Below, one piece after another: positions 23,591 to 30,997 of a stretch of DNA of 46,060 bases. Under the pieces are notes generated by a model. That model did not search any database. It was given only the letters and a program-made list of their open reading frames with translations, and had not been told where the DNA came from. Location: IMG/VR virus record IMGVR_UViG_3300025098_000084, positions 1 to 46,060 of that record. One strand, written 5' to 3'. The position numbers were made by a program, and so were the translations under genes. The stretch's first letter is position 1. Every line of letters starts with the position of its first letter. Source of the DNA: a virus.

Positions 23591-24026
23591 TTTCCCAGTC
23601 TTTACCTTCAAATAATAATGCTTCTGCTTCTCTACGTCTTATAAGACCTTGCAATACCTTTCCACCTGCTTTGTTCCATCTTTTTATCTGTGCAGGAACA
23701 TCTTCATATTCGCCTTTATTTATTACTTTAAGCATAGTTGAAGCGTTTAAGTTCGCACCACCAAGATTAAAAGTCCATGAAACTAAAGCATCAAATTGGT
23801 GTTGATGCAGTGGTACTTCTACAGCTTTAAGTACAGCTTCTTCATATATCTCTAGATCATTTAGTAATATATTATCTGCTTCTTCCTGTGTTATCTCTTG
23901 CCCTTCTTCTACCATCTTTGTATGTCCATATCCGATTGTCCATACACCTGCGGCACAAAGATAGCTTTCTAATTTGCATCCTTCAAATACTTTTATAAGT
24001 GCTATTCCTTCTTGTGATATTTTCAT
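23577..24026 (-). CDS. endolysin, T4-type lysozyme (GH24)
   Basis: I start at the ATG at 24026 with GGGGAGA upstream; the upstream extension overlaps the SNase gene in another frame and is not needed. The 149-residue muramidase has FEGCKLESYLCAAGVWTIGY with the catalytic pattern E15-8-C24-5-T30. C replaces the Asp of T4 lysozyme, as in many phage R-type enzymes. RRREAEALLFEG near the end is typical. There is no signal peptide in this form, so a holin should release it. Confidence 0.93.
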   Translation of the reverse strand: MKISQEGIALIKVFEGCKLESYLCAAGVWTIGYGHTKMVEEGQEITQEEADNILLNDLEIYEEAVLKAVEVPLHQHQFDALVSWTFNLGGANLNASTMLKVINKGEYEDVPAQIKRWNKAGGKVLQGLIRRREAEALLFEGKDWENGTK

Positions 24027-24027
24027 A

Positions 24028-24423
24028 TTATTCTCCCCAAGTTCCGTCTTTTTTAACTTTGGCTGTTTTTTTGCCACCCCAGTATTCAACTGCGTGTCCT
24101 TCTTCAATGAGTGCTTTGCAAATATCTTTTTTATCTTTTGTAAAAGGTGTTGCAAGAATCCTGCCATATTTTCCTTTGCCATGTGATTGTATTACCAATT
24201 TTTCAGCACATAGTTCTTTTAGCCTTTCCTTTGCTTTAAGCCCTAATGCTTTCTCTTCTAAATTTCTTGTTCGTGACTCAGGTGTATCTATACCATTGAG
24301 TCTACATCTTTGTTTGTGTAGCTTTACGTCAAAGCCTAAATCTAAAGTCACATCTATGGTGTCTCCATCTATTACCCTTTCAAGTATAGCGTTGTATACA
24401 AATGGTGTGACTGATTCAGACAT
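24028..24423 (-). CDS. staphylococcal nuclease-like thermonuclease (SNase)
   Basis: The 131-residue protein has the SNase motifs RVIDGDTIDVTL (D19, D21), CRLNGIDTPES (R41, D46, E49) and KGKYGRILA (R88), matching the Arg-Glu-Arg catalytic set. The C-terminal ICKALIEEGHAVEYW is also standard. No signal peptide is visible, so it would act in the cytoplasm, perhaps degrading host DNA late or at lysis. It sits 1 base from the endolysin start. Confidence 0.92.
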   Translation of the reverse strand: MSESVTPFVYNAILERVIDGDTIDVTLDLGFDVKLHKQRCRLNGIDTPESRTRNLEEKALGLKAKERLKELCAEKLVIQSHGKGKYGRILATPFTKDKKDICKALIEEGHAVEYWGGKKTAKVKKDGTWGE

Positions 24424-24426
24424 AGC

Positions 24427-24591
24427 TTACTGCTTTGCCTTGCCGATGTTTAAAGCCATTAACTCTAAAATCTTATAGAGCTTTCCAATCATGGCATCAT
24501 CTTTAGGTGTAGGTGTTAAAGCACATAGTATTGATGCACCACATACAACACCTGTAATTATACCTAACCACTCTCCTATCATTCCTAACAT
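24427..24591 (-). CDS. small membrane protein, holin candidate
   Basis: This 54-residue gene has AGGAGAG upstream of the ATG at 24591 and stops 3 bases before the SNase start. Residues 4-27 (MIGEWLGIITGVVCGASIL) form one membrane helix; the rest is a short cytoplasmic tail ending KAKQ. Size and place between spanins and endolysin fit a small holin or pinholin. No family is recognised, so the role is inferred. Confidence 0.6.
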   Translation of the reverse strand: MLGMIGEWLGIITGVVCGASILCALTPTPKDDAMIGKLYKILELMALNIGKAKQ

Positions 24592-24632
24592 ATTAATCTC
24601 TCCTATAATGAATGAATCTAAATGGTATCAGA

Positions 24633-25022
24633 TTATTTTGTGTCTGACACCTTTTCTTGAGGTTGATCTTTTTTATCATAATCTCTATAGAATTCAAGAA
24701 TATGTAAAGTATCTTTGATATAGCGTTTTATCTCTGCCATATTCATTGATAGATTTTCGTAATCTTTAGAGGTCAAAGCATAATATGCTGTAGGTGGTGC
24801 AGAACCTTGTTCCAAGTCTGAAAGGTACTCTTCCATTATACGAGGGGTTAAAATTTCCCAGTCAATATCCACTATATTAAGTTCTATGGGGAGTGGTGGA
24901 TGGTACATTGGCATAGGCTCTGCAACTGTTATTACTTCTACAGGTTTAGGTTGTGTTGGCAACATAGAACATGCTGTGAAGTAGAATAGGGTGAAACTAA
25001 CTATTATTAGGTTTTTCATCAA
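24633..25022 (-). CDS. outer-membrane lipoprotein, o-spanin-like
   Basis: The 129-residue protein has a lipoprotein signal with lipobox FTAC (Cys at about 18) and a Pro-rich start of the mature part (PTQPKPVEV, then MYHPPLPIELN). The remainder (ILTPRIMEEYLSDLEQG and YYALTSKDYENLSMNMAEI) resembles a protein found next to i-spanins in many marine phages. It overlaps the i-spanin gene by 26 bases. The pair would link inner and outer membranes and fuse them at lysis. Confidence 0.7.
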   Translation of the reverse strand: MMKNLIIVSFTLFYFTACSMLPTQPKPVEVITVAEPMPMYHPPLPIELNIVDIDWEILTPRIMEEYLSDLEQGSAPPTAYYALTSKDYENLSMNMAEIKRYIKDTLHILEFYRDYDKKDQPQEKVSDTK

Positions 25023-25401
25023 ACTGATTTGGATTAGTTAAGGCTATAAGATCATCTTTTACTTTCTTAGTGCCTTTATTGACTATATTTTCTATTAACT
25101 TAGGTTTAGCTAAAGCAAGATTATCAAGGTCATGTTTAGCAAAGGTATTTTTTAATTTATTTACTTCTCTTTGTGCTTCTTGGTTCTTTGCAGTTAGAAC
25201 ATTTACTTGCTCTTGTGTCTGTTTTTGTTTTTCTATATTTTTTTTTATAGACTCATTTTGTTGTTCTATAGAATTTTCTAAGGCTATCTGATTACCTTTT
25301 AAAACTGCTATTTGATCTTGTAACTTGTTTATATACCATGTGCTACTTGTAAGGGATATTAGCAGTAAGCCACCTAATGCTAACGATAATTTGAACCCCA
25401 T
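24997..25401 (-). CDS. inner-membrane spanin (i-spanin, Rz-like)
   Basis: The 134-residue protein has an N-terminal membrane anchor (about 4-24, LSLALGGLLLISLTSSTWYI) and a long Gln/Glu/Lys coiled coil (25-90). The conserved-looking part is NTFAKHDLDNLALAKPKLIE then NIVNKGTKKVKDDLIALT. This is the layout of Rz-type spanins. It overlaps the cyclase gene end by 22 bases and the o-spanin start by 26. Confidence 0.75.
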   Translation of the reverse strand: MGFKLSLALGGLLLISLTSSTWYINKLQDQIAVLKGNQIALENSIEQQNESIKKNIEKQKQTQEQVNVLTAKNQEAQREVNKLKNTFAKHDLDNLALAKPKLIENIVNKGTKKVKDDLIALTNPNQFDEKPNNS

Positions 25402-27158
25402 GTATACACCTGTAATTTTTCGCTTTTACCTTTAGCCTGAATTGGTTCTAAAGATGTTAATTCTAATTTTATAGCATTTTTTGTTGTTTGACCAATTAGC
25501 AAATCTACACCTGCTTGTTTTGTTCCTGATTCAAGTCTTGCCGCAACATTAACAGCATCACCTATAGCAGTATAATCAAATCTATTTTTAGAACCCATAT
25601 TGCCTATAACTGCAAATCCTGTATTTATTCCTATACCTATAGTAACTGGTGTAATCCCTTCATCTACTAATACATAATTTAGCTCATGCATGTTTTTCTG
25701 TATATCTATAGCACATTCTAATGCCTTTGTTTCATGGTCTTCTAGATCTATAGGTGCATTAAATATAGCCATCATTGCATCACCTATATATTTATCCACC
25801 ATACCTCCATGTTTTTGCACTGCTTCTTGTTGTGCGGTTAATGCTCTATTCATAATGTATGTTACTTGTTCAGGCTCTAATGATTCTGATAAAGCTGTAA
25901 AACCACGAACATCTGTAAATAAAAAAGTTGCATAACGTCTTTCACCACCTAATTTTAATAAACTAGGATTATCTTGTAATTTTTTGACCTGTCTTGGGTC
26001 AAGATAGTGTTCAAATTGTCCTTTAATTTGTTCTCTTAGTCTCCATTGCTCTCTAAATCTTATATATAAAGCTATAGAGCCTGTTATAAACTGTGATATC
26101 AATGACCAAGTGACATCTATTAATATTCCCCTGTGGATAAGTCCATATCCTGTATAAGCTGTGGACAACATTATTAATATAGCTAATATAATCCCCCAAG
26201 TAACACCAAAAGCGTTCAATACAAGCCATATAAGGCTTACAGAAACGATAAATATAAGTATTTCTAAGGCTAAAGCCCAATCAGGTATATAAGGGCTATC
26301 TTCTATAAGAATTGATTCTGCTAAAGCTGTCTGTATCTTATGTGGTTCTAATAATCCTACAGGAGTAGCTATCTGTGGCATTACTCCATTTGCAGTTACT
26401 CCTATAAATACAAATTTACCTTCTACGTTCATTTCTTTAAGATCTGTTTGTGGTGTATCTACCCAACTAATCCACTTACGACCAAGACTGTCTGTTTTTA
26501 TAGGTGGTATTCCTCTGATTGATATTTCTTCTATACCATTATCATTAGTTTTTATAATATAGGTTTTTACACCAAATAGAGCTTTATATATTTGAGTGCC
26601 GAATGCAGGAATCCATTCGTTATCAGGAGTGTTTACTAAAAGGGGTATTCTTCTTACTAATTGATCTACTTCAGTGGGAGCAATGGCTAGACCCTGCAGT
26701 GTATTATCTTTTAGAGTGTTCAGGTTTTCCTTGACTCCCATACTTACTATACCACTAACATCATTGCCTTTGACAACTGTTCCAGTGGATTTAGGGTAAT
26801 TATTTTTACCATCTTCAAACATTGCAATCACAGATGGTGCGTAACTTAATGCTTCTGCAAAGGCTTCATCACCACCTAGTCTGTCTGCCTGTGGAAAAGA
26901 TATAACCCAACCAACGCCAATAGCACCTTTATTAATAAGATCAACTTGTATTTCAGCTAATCTTCTTCTAGGTAAAGGATAGCCACCCTCGTTTTCTACA
27001 TCTTCTTCTGTAATGTTTAGAATTACAAAGTTACCTGATGGGTTGTATTGTTTGACTAAAGCATCAAAGGTTCTTAGTTTTATTATTTCAGTAGGTGTAC
27101 TTTGAAATATAAGTGGAAGTGATAATAGTATAAGTATTGATAATATAAGTTTTTTCAT
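25380..27158 (-). CDS. CHASE2-domain transmembrane class III adenylate cyclase
   Basis: The 592-residue protein has an N-terminal anchor (3-20), a periplasmic CHASE2 sensor (about 25-290) with FVILNITEEDVENEGGYPLP and PRRRLAEIQVDLINKGAIGV, three membrane helices (about 293-314, 318-338, 346-366), a linker and a C-terminal cyclase domain (405-590). The key residues are all present: metal Asp 416 (FLFTDVRGF) and Asp 460 (KYIGDAMMA), base-selecting Lys 456 and Thr 530 (RFDYTAIGD), and transition-state Asn 537 and Arg 541 (NVAARLES). Lys and Thr point to ATP, so it should make cAMP in the host. Its ATG overlaps the FecR-like stop (TAATG). Such an enzyme is out of place in a phage late operon. Confidence 0.95.
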   Translation of the reverse strand: MKKLILSILILLSLPLIFQSTPTEIIKLRTFDALVKQYNPSGNFVILNITEEDVENEGGYPLPRRRLAEIQVDLINKGAIGVGWVISFPQADRLGGDEAFAEALSYAPSVIAMFEDGKNNYPKSTGTVVKGNDVSGIVSMGVKENLNTLKDNTLQGLAIAPTEVDQLVRRIPLLVNTPDNEWIPAFGTQIYKALFGVKTYIIKTNDNGIEEISIRGIPPIKTDSLGRKWISWVDTPQTDLKEMNVEGKFVFIGVTANGVMPQIATPVGLLEPHKIQTALAESILIEDSPYIPDWALALEILIFIVSVSLIWLVLNAFGVTWGIILAILIMLSTAYTGYGLIHRGILIDVTWSLISQFITGSIALYIRFREQWRLREQIKGQFEHYLDPRQVKKLQDNPSLLKLGGERRYATFLFTDVRGFTALSESLEPEQVTYIMNRALTAQQEAVQKHGGMVDKYIGDAMMAIFNAPIDLEDHETKALECAIDIQKNMHELNYVLVDEGITPVTIGIGINTGFAVIGNMGSKNRFDYTAIGDAVNVAARLESGTKQAGVDLLIGQTTKNAIKLELTSLEPIQAKGKSEKLQVYTWGSNYR

Positions 27159-28252
27159 TAGTTATCCTGCGTTATTCTAATTGTGCTACCTTCTCCACCA
27201 TTTATAGTTACTACCTTAGACACACCGTCTTGAATAAATATTACTGTGTAACTAGCATCACTATCTACTTCAACTCTTGCTGTGTTATTGACACTTCTAA
27301 GTAAAGTTAATTTGTCACCTGTATAGAATGTTGTAATCTGAGTATCTAAATCTTGACCTAATTTAGTTCCTCTTATTCTAGTAGATGTTGCATCAACCAA
27401 CAGATCTTCTTCTTGTGCCACAGCTAAAGCATCTATTACATCTAATAAGTCTTCTAAGAAGTTCACATCTAGGAAGTTTATATCTAGCTCTGTAAATTCA
27501 AGCTCATCTTCTGATAAAAAATCTTCTTCTAAATAATCTATATCAAGATCATTAAAGTCTAAGATGTTTTTCTTTTGCACTACTATCTCTTCACCTTCAA
27601 CTATTTCTTCTACAGGTGGTGTGACAATTAGCATGTTATCTATTATGTCTAGCGTTAAATCTAATATCACAGGTTTGCTTGGTGCATTCTCAAATACAGA
27701 AACTGTAGTAGCTTGAAAGGGTTTATTTAGAAGTACGCTACCAGTGGCTGTAATGACTTCTATTTCACCACTAGATAGCCCATAAGCATCAGGTAACAAT
27801 ATAATAAGACTACGACCTAACTCATCTACTGTAGCTGTAAAATCTGTACCTCTTATCGCTATATTTGCTGTAGGTGTTCTAAGTTGGATATTTTGCTTGT
27901 CTATTCTATTAAGATTGCCTGTAATAAATCTTGCTGTGCCTAATCCGAAGGTGAGAGCCATTTTAGATTTAGATGGGTTAGGGTCATAGATATATTCATC
28001 TATAAATAGTTCAGAATGCTCTGTAAGCCTTACAGTTGAGTTATCAAGAAAGGTTATAGCCATACGACCATTAGTAGTTATGGCTTCATCATTACTTTGT
28101 ATGCCAAGCTTTAATTCAGCTTTTAAGGGCTGATCTCTTACTATTTGTGCAGAACCATTAAGCTCTGATATATCACCTATATCAGCAACCTGTGGAAGTT
28201 CCCCCATCATTTTGAGTGATACAAATATTAGAGTTAGATGTAGTAGTTTCAA
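27158..28252 (-). CDS. exported FecR-domain protein
   Basis: Read from a TTG at 28252, the 364-residue protein has a signal-like N-terminus (KLLHLTLIFVSLKMMG). A FecR domain covers about 28-140: a lead strand with IGDISELNGSAQIVRD, LKLGIQSNDEAITT, and the diagnostic TPTANIAIRGTDF near 127. Residues 228-275 are an Asp/Glu/Leu-rich repeat (DLDIDYLEEDFL, then LDINFLDVNFLEDLLDVIDA). The last 50 residues are beta-rich and end GGEGSTIRITQDN, like a curlin strand. An alternative ATG at 28210 would lose the signal. The start lies 71 bases inside the curlin-like gene. FecR proteins next to CHASE2 cyclases are known in bacteria and act as partners in sensing. Confidence 0.85.
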   Translation of the reverse strand: MKLLHLTLIFVSLKMMGELPQVADIGDISELNGSAQIVRDQPLKAELKLGIQSNDEAITTNGRMAITFLDNSTVRLTEHSELFIDEYIYDPNPSKSKMALTFGLGTARFITGNLNRIDKQNIQLRTPTANIAIRGTDFTATVDELGRSLIILLPDAYGLSSGEIEVITATGSVLLNKPFQATTVSVFENAPSKPVILDLTLDIIDNMLIVTPPVEEIVEGEEIVVQKKNILDFNDLDIDYLEEDFLSEDELEFTELDINFLDVNFLEDLLDVIDALAVAQEEDLLVDATSTRIRGTKLGQDLDTQITTFYTGDKLTLLRSVNNTARVEVDSDASYTVIFIQDGVSKVVTINGGEGSTIRITQDN

Positions 28253-28916
28253 TTTTTAACCAATCCCTTGCTAGTGTTGATGATTGTATGACGTTGAAAG
28301 TATTACTATTACCATTCAAATCCATGTAAAAATATCCTGCATCAGATGATGTATTACCTGAATAACCACTACCTGTGAAATTAATAGTGTTTGAACTACC
28401 ATTAACATCTACAAAATTTATAGCATTTGCATAATCTATATCAAAATTTAGTTCATTAGAATCGCCCAGTATTATCCAGTCTAAATCTAAATAAGATGAA
28501 TCTGCATTTTCTGCTATAGCTAAATCAAATTCATTACTGCCACCTGTAACATCAATATTGAGGTTTACATAATCAGCACTTATTAGACCTGTGCTATTCA
28601 TAAGAATATCCATAACATTGCTATCACCATCAAATTCAAAGAAACCTGTAAAGTTGTCTCCATCAATACCATCTGATCTAAATATATTAGATGAACCAAT
28701 TTGGTTAATATCTAATGTCATTGTTAAACCATCAAGATCAAGAGCAGTCATTGTTCCTGAAACTGCTAAAGTTCCACCTATAAGGTTAGAGCTACCTAAT
28801 TGCTCAAGATCAATACTTGCTGTATTACCACTTTGGTTTACATATATTTCATTATCCGCGTATGTTATCAATGCACTCATCATCACAAACAGGCTCATTA
28901 ATTTTATTTTCTTCAT
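28182..28916 (-). CDS. secreted curlin-like repeat protein
   Basis: The 244-residue protein has a Sec signal (1-20, cleavage after TYA). The mature part is Asn, Ser, Asp, Gly and Ile-rich with a [GS]-x-SN word at about 41, 74, 97, 125, 151, 173, 202 and 227, giving a repeat period of 22-33 residues. Several units keep Gln as in curlins (YVNQSGNTASIDLEQLGSSN and DINQIGSSN). This looks like a short CsgA or CsgB-like amyloid subunit, more acidic and less Gln-rich than E. coli CsgA. It lies right after the CsgG-like gene, which it overlaps by 65 bases. It would be the likely cargo of the CsgG pore. Confidence 0.75.
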   Translation of the reverse strand: MKKIKLMSLFVMMSALITYADNEIYVNQSGNTASIDLEQLGSSNLIGGTLAVSGTMTALDLDGLTMTLDINQIGSSNIFRSDGIDGDNFTGFFEFDGDSNVMDILMNSTGLISADYVNLNIDVTGGSNEFDLAIAENADSSYLDLDWIILGDSNELNFDIDYANAINFVDVNGSSNTINFTGSGYSGNTSSDAGYFYMDLNGNSNTFNVIQSSTLARDWLKIETTTSNSNICITQNDGGTSTGC

Positions 28917-29712
28917 ATTTCCAATATCCCTTATCGTAACCGATAATTATTAGTTCCAAAACAGCACCTTCTATAGCTTTCATTAAAGCAACAGTTGTAC
29001 TTTCGTTGCGTGAAATACCAAATTCCACTTCTACTAATTCAGAGGACATATCTATGAACCTAAACACATCTAGTGACTGACCATAACTAAGTATTGTCTT
29101 GCTAGACAAAACTTCTACAAGAATTTCTCCAGTAGCTACTGAAACCATTCTAAGGCTTATAGTAATCGTATCTTCACGATACTGTACCGTTGAGCCTATT
29201 CCTAAATACCTTGCACCTGCACCACCTGTAGTTAGATTACTATCATAGCTTACGACTGCACCCTCTAGCAATACACCTGCAAATAGCAAGGGCATAAGGT
29301 TATTTTTATCTTCTAGTTCTTCTCTTGTACTTCTAATTATTTGACGTTCTTTTGTGAGGTTATCTAAGCCTACTCTTTCAACAACCCTAAAGAACTTTCC
29401 ATTACTTGCATGTTTTAAAGCTCTTATAAGTAGGTTGCTAGGTGCTTGGGTTACAGCAGTAGAAAATAATGCAAATTCAGAGTTAGATTTACGTTGCCCA
29501 GTTTGATCTGTAAAAGAATTAGGATAAACAGCCACTACAGGCATAGATGTAGGAGATTGAACCTCTGCAAGTTCTTTAGATTGTAATGAGAATATACTTG
29601 GTTTGTCTTTTTTCTTTGTTTCGTATCTTATTTGCTCTGTATCTTCTAGAACATTAAGAACGGTACAGCTAGAATGTAAAAGAACCAATAGGCAAGGTAA
29701 TAATTGTTTCAT
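28852..29712 (-). CDS. csgG: CsgG-like curli secretion lipoprotein
   Basis: I start at ATG 29712, giving a lipoprotein signal with lipobox LHSSC; in-frame ATGs at 29724 and 29718 are alternatives. The protein follows E. coli CsgG closely: VVAVYPNSFTDQTGQ, ALFSTAVTQAPSNLLIRAL, FFRVVERVGLDNLTKERQII, LEGAVVSYDSNLTTGGAGAR, LRMVSVATGEILVEV, SSKTILSYG, FRFID and ALMKAIEGAVLEL. CsgG forms a nine-subunit outer-membrane channel for curli subunits. The Phe before STAV in the constriction loop is kept, while the equivalent Tyr and Asn positions are not obvious. It overlaps the csgF-like gene by about 44 bases. Confidence 0.95.
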   Translation of the reverse strand: MKQLLPCLLVLLHSSCTVLNVLEDTEQIRYETKKKDKPSIFSLQSKELAEVQSPTSMPVVAVYPNSFTDQTGQRKSNSEFALFSTAVTQAPSNLLIRALKHASNGKFFRVVERVGLDNLTKERQIIRSTREELEDKNNLMPLLFAGVLLEGAVVSYDSNLTTGGAGARYLGIGSTVQYREDTITISLRMVSVATGEILVEVLSSKTILSYGQSLDVFRFIDMSSELVEVEFGISRNESTTVALMKAIEGAVLELIIIGYDKGYWKYEENKINEPVCDDECIDNIRG

Positions 29713-30211
29713 TTCCATCGGCATCTGTTATTTTAAGGGTGATAAATTGTCCATCACTAGTGTATTCAATGATATTGCCTTCAAGTTCTATAGTTCCTGA
29801 ATCGCTAGGTGTTTCGCCAAATAGATTGTCTACTAATTGTCTTGATAATTGTGCATAGATTCTTGATTCTAGGTTTCTTATAAATCTAGCCAAAGTAGTA
29901 TTCTCTGCTTCTCTTGCTAGTTCTTCTTTATAAGCTTTTATTTCTGCTTTTATAGCTTGTTTACGACTAAATTCTTGATTTTCTATAGTTAGATAATGAC
30001 TAGATGTATTAATACCACTAAAAGATGGAGATTTAAACTTATGTACTATCTGATCTGCTGTAGCATTTTGTATAAATATTCCTAGAATGAGAATTATGCC
30101 TATAACAGATACCCATTTTATAATAGTATCTTTTTCAGCTTCTTCTTTTCTCCTAGCAAGTTCTGCATTACTAGGTCTACCTCTTTTTCTTTTAATCTTT
30201 TCTTTGGTCAT
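29669..30211 (-). CDS. csgF: CsgF-like curli assembly protein with basic N-terminal extension
   Basis: From ATG 30211 the protein has about 180 residues. After a membrane helix or signal (about 31-50) the mature part starts DQIVHKFKSPSFSGINTSS, which parallels the start of mature CsgF (FRNPNFGGNPNNG), the segment that plugs into CsgG. A helical middle and a C-terminal beta part (GTIELEGNIIEYTSDGQFIT, then TIITLPIGSF) also match CsgF. CsgF couples the pore to the nucleator. Unusual is the basic cytoplasmic leader with KRKRGRPSNAELARR, absent from normal CsgF. It overlaps the upstream gene by 20 bases. Confidence 0.85.
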   Translation of the reverse strand: MTKEKIKRKRGRPSNAELARRKEEAEKDTIIKWVSVIGIILILGIFIQNATADQIVHKFKSPSFSGINTSSHYLTIENQEFSRKQAIKAEIKAYKEELAREAENTTLARFIRNLESRIYAQLSRQLVDNLFGETPSDSGTIELEGNIIEYTSDGQFITLKITDADGNETIITLPIGSFTF

Positions 30212-30539
30212 CTCTATCTGCCTTAGCAATTTTACTGCTATCTATTAGTTGTGGTACGCCAAGAATAGTCTTAATAAGAGTATCTTGCCTTATGATCTCA
30301 TTGTCTAAACTTCGCACTCTATCAATTAATGCTACCAAAATACCATGTTGTGAATCAAGTTTTGTGCCTAGCCTATCTTCTATAGCTGATATCTGTTCTG
30401 CTACTTTTTGATCTACAACATCAAGTTTAGTCTCCATGCCATCTACAATTCGCATGATTAGCTTATATATAAACCAACCAAGACCAAGAGAAGCGGCAAT
30501 AGGAAACCCTACTTCTTGGATAACAGTTACTGCATCCAT
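30192..30539 (-). CDS. membrane-anchored coiled-coil protein, holin-like candidate
   Basis: The 115-residue protein has one N-terminal membrane helix (about 8-28, EVGFPIAASLGLGWFIYKLI) and a coiled coil (30-85). This layout is common in phage proteins annotated as holins, and it lies upstream of the curli-like module in the same late unit. It could be the main holin or a module partner. No motif decides. Confidence 0.55.
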   Translation of the reverse strand: MDAVTVIQEVGFPIAASLGLGWFIYKLIMRIVDGMETKLDVVDQKVAEQISAIEDRLGTKLDSQHGILVALIDRVRSLDNEIIRQDTLIKTILGVPQLIDSSKIAKADRDDQRKD

Positions 30540-30743
30540 TTACTTAGATTTCTTCTGCTTTGCTTCTTTTAGTTGTATTGATAAAAGACCATTCTTAGTA
30601 GTGTGGGATTCTACTGATCTAAGTTTGCCATTAAGGTTGATCTTGTCACCAACCTCAATGACGTTCTTCATCTGTATTTCGTTATCTTTAACCCAAGCCA
30701 AGAATTTATCTTTATCTACCTTTACGGTTGCTTTGTTCCACAT
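30540..30743 (-). CDS. small hypothetical protein, paralogue of 4096-4344
   Basis: The 67-residue protein begins MWNKATVKVDKDKFLAWVKD, has KNVIEVGDKINLNGKLRSV and ends AKQKKSK. It aligns with the tail-region protein at 4096-4344 along its whole length. It stops directly before the next ATG. The function is unknown; both copies lie next to structural genes. Confidence 0.7.
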   Translation of the reverse strand: MWNKATVKVDKDKFLAWVKDNEIQMKNVIEVGDKINLNGKLRSVESHTTKNGLLSIQLKEAKQKKSK

Positions 30744-30744
30744 A

Positions 30745-30987
30745 TTAAGCCCAAATTGCTGTGCAGATAGTTTGCACTAAAGCATCTTCACCTGTTACAT
30801 CATCAGTACAGTTGAAGTGACTTACTTTAGTAGCTGTAACTGGAAGCTGTTCGTCATCAGGGTCATCAAACTTCTCGTTATAAACTACCATCACAGTAGG
30901 CTTAGTATCAGATACAGTTTCTGATGAAGCATCTACTAGAGGATATGTCTCTACTCTTTGCACTGTTCTTGTTAATGTTATCGCCAT
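30745..30987 (-). CDS. small hypothetical protein following the tail fibre
   Basis: The 80-residue protein (TRTVQRVETYPLVDASSETV, then PTVMVVYNEKFDDPDDEQLP) is beta-rich and is a type often seen beside tail fibre genes in marine phages. AGGAG lies before the ATG. A minor structural or fibre-associated role is possible; no named family. Confidence 0.6.
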   Translation of the reverse strand: MAITLTRTVQRVETYPLVDASSETVSDTKPTVMVVYNEKFDDPDDEQLPVTATKVSHFNCTDDVTGEDALVQTICTAIWA

Positions 30988-30997
30988 CTTTTTTCTC

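Noticed and set aside
24027-24182. Longer N-terminus for the endolysin, which would look like a membrane-targeting leader
   Set aside because: It overlaps the SNase gene in another frame, and the ATG at 24026 has a strong GGGGAGA site and gives a normal-length enzyme.
28696-28704. A fourth CCAATTTGG as an operator
   Set aside because: It lies within the curlin-like coding region with no promoter and encodes the repeat words; I treat it as chance.
29669-30211. CsgF-like protein as a DNA-binding AT-hook protein
   Set aside because: The RGRP word is single and lies in a short leader before a membrane helix; the rest clearly follows CsgF.
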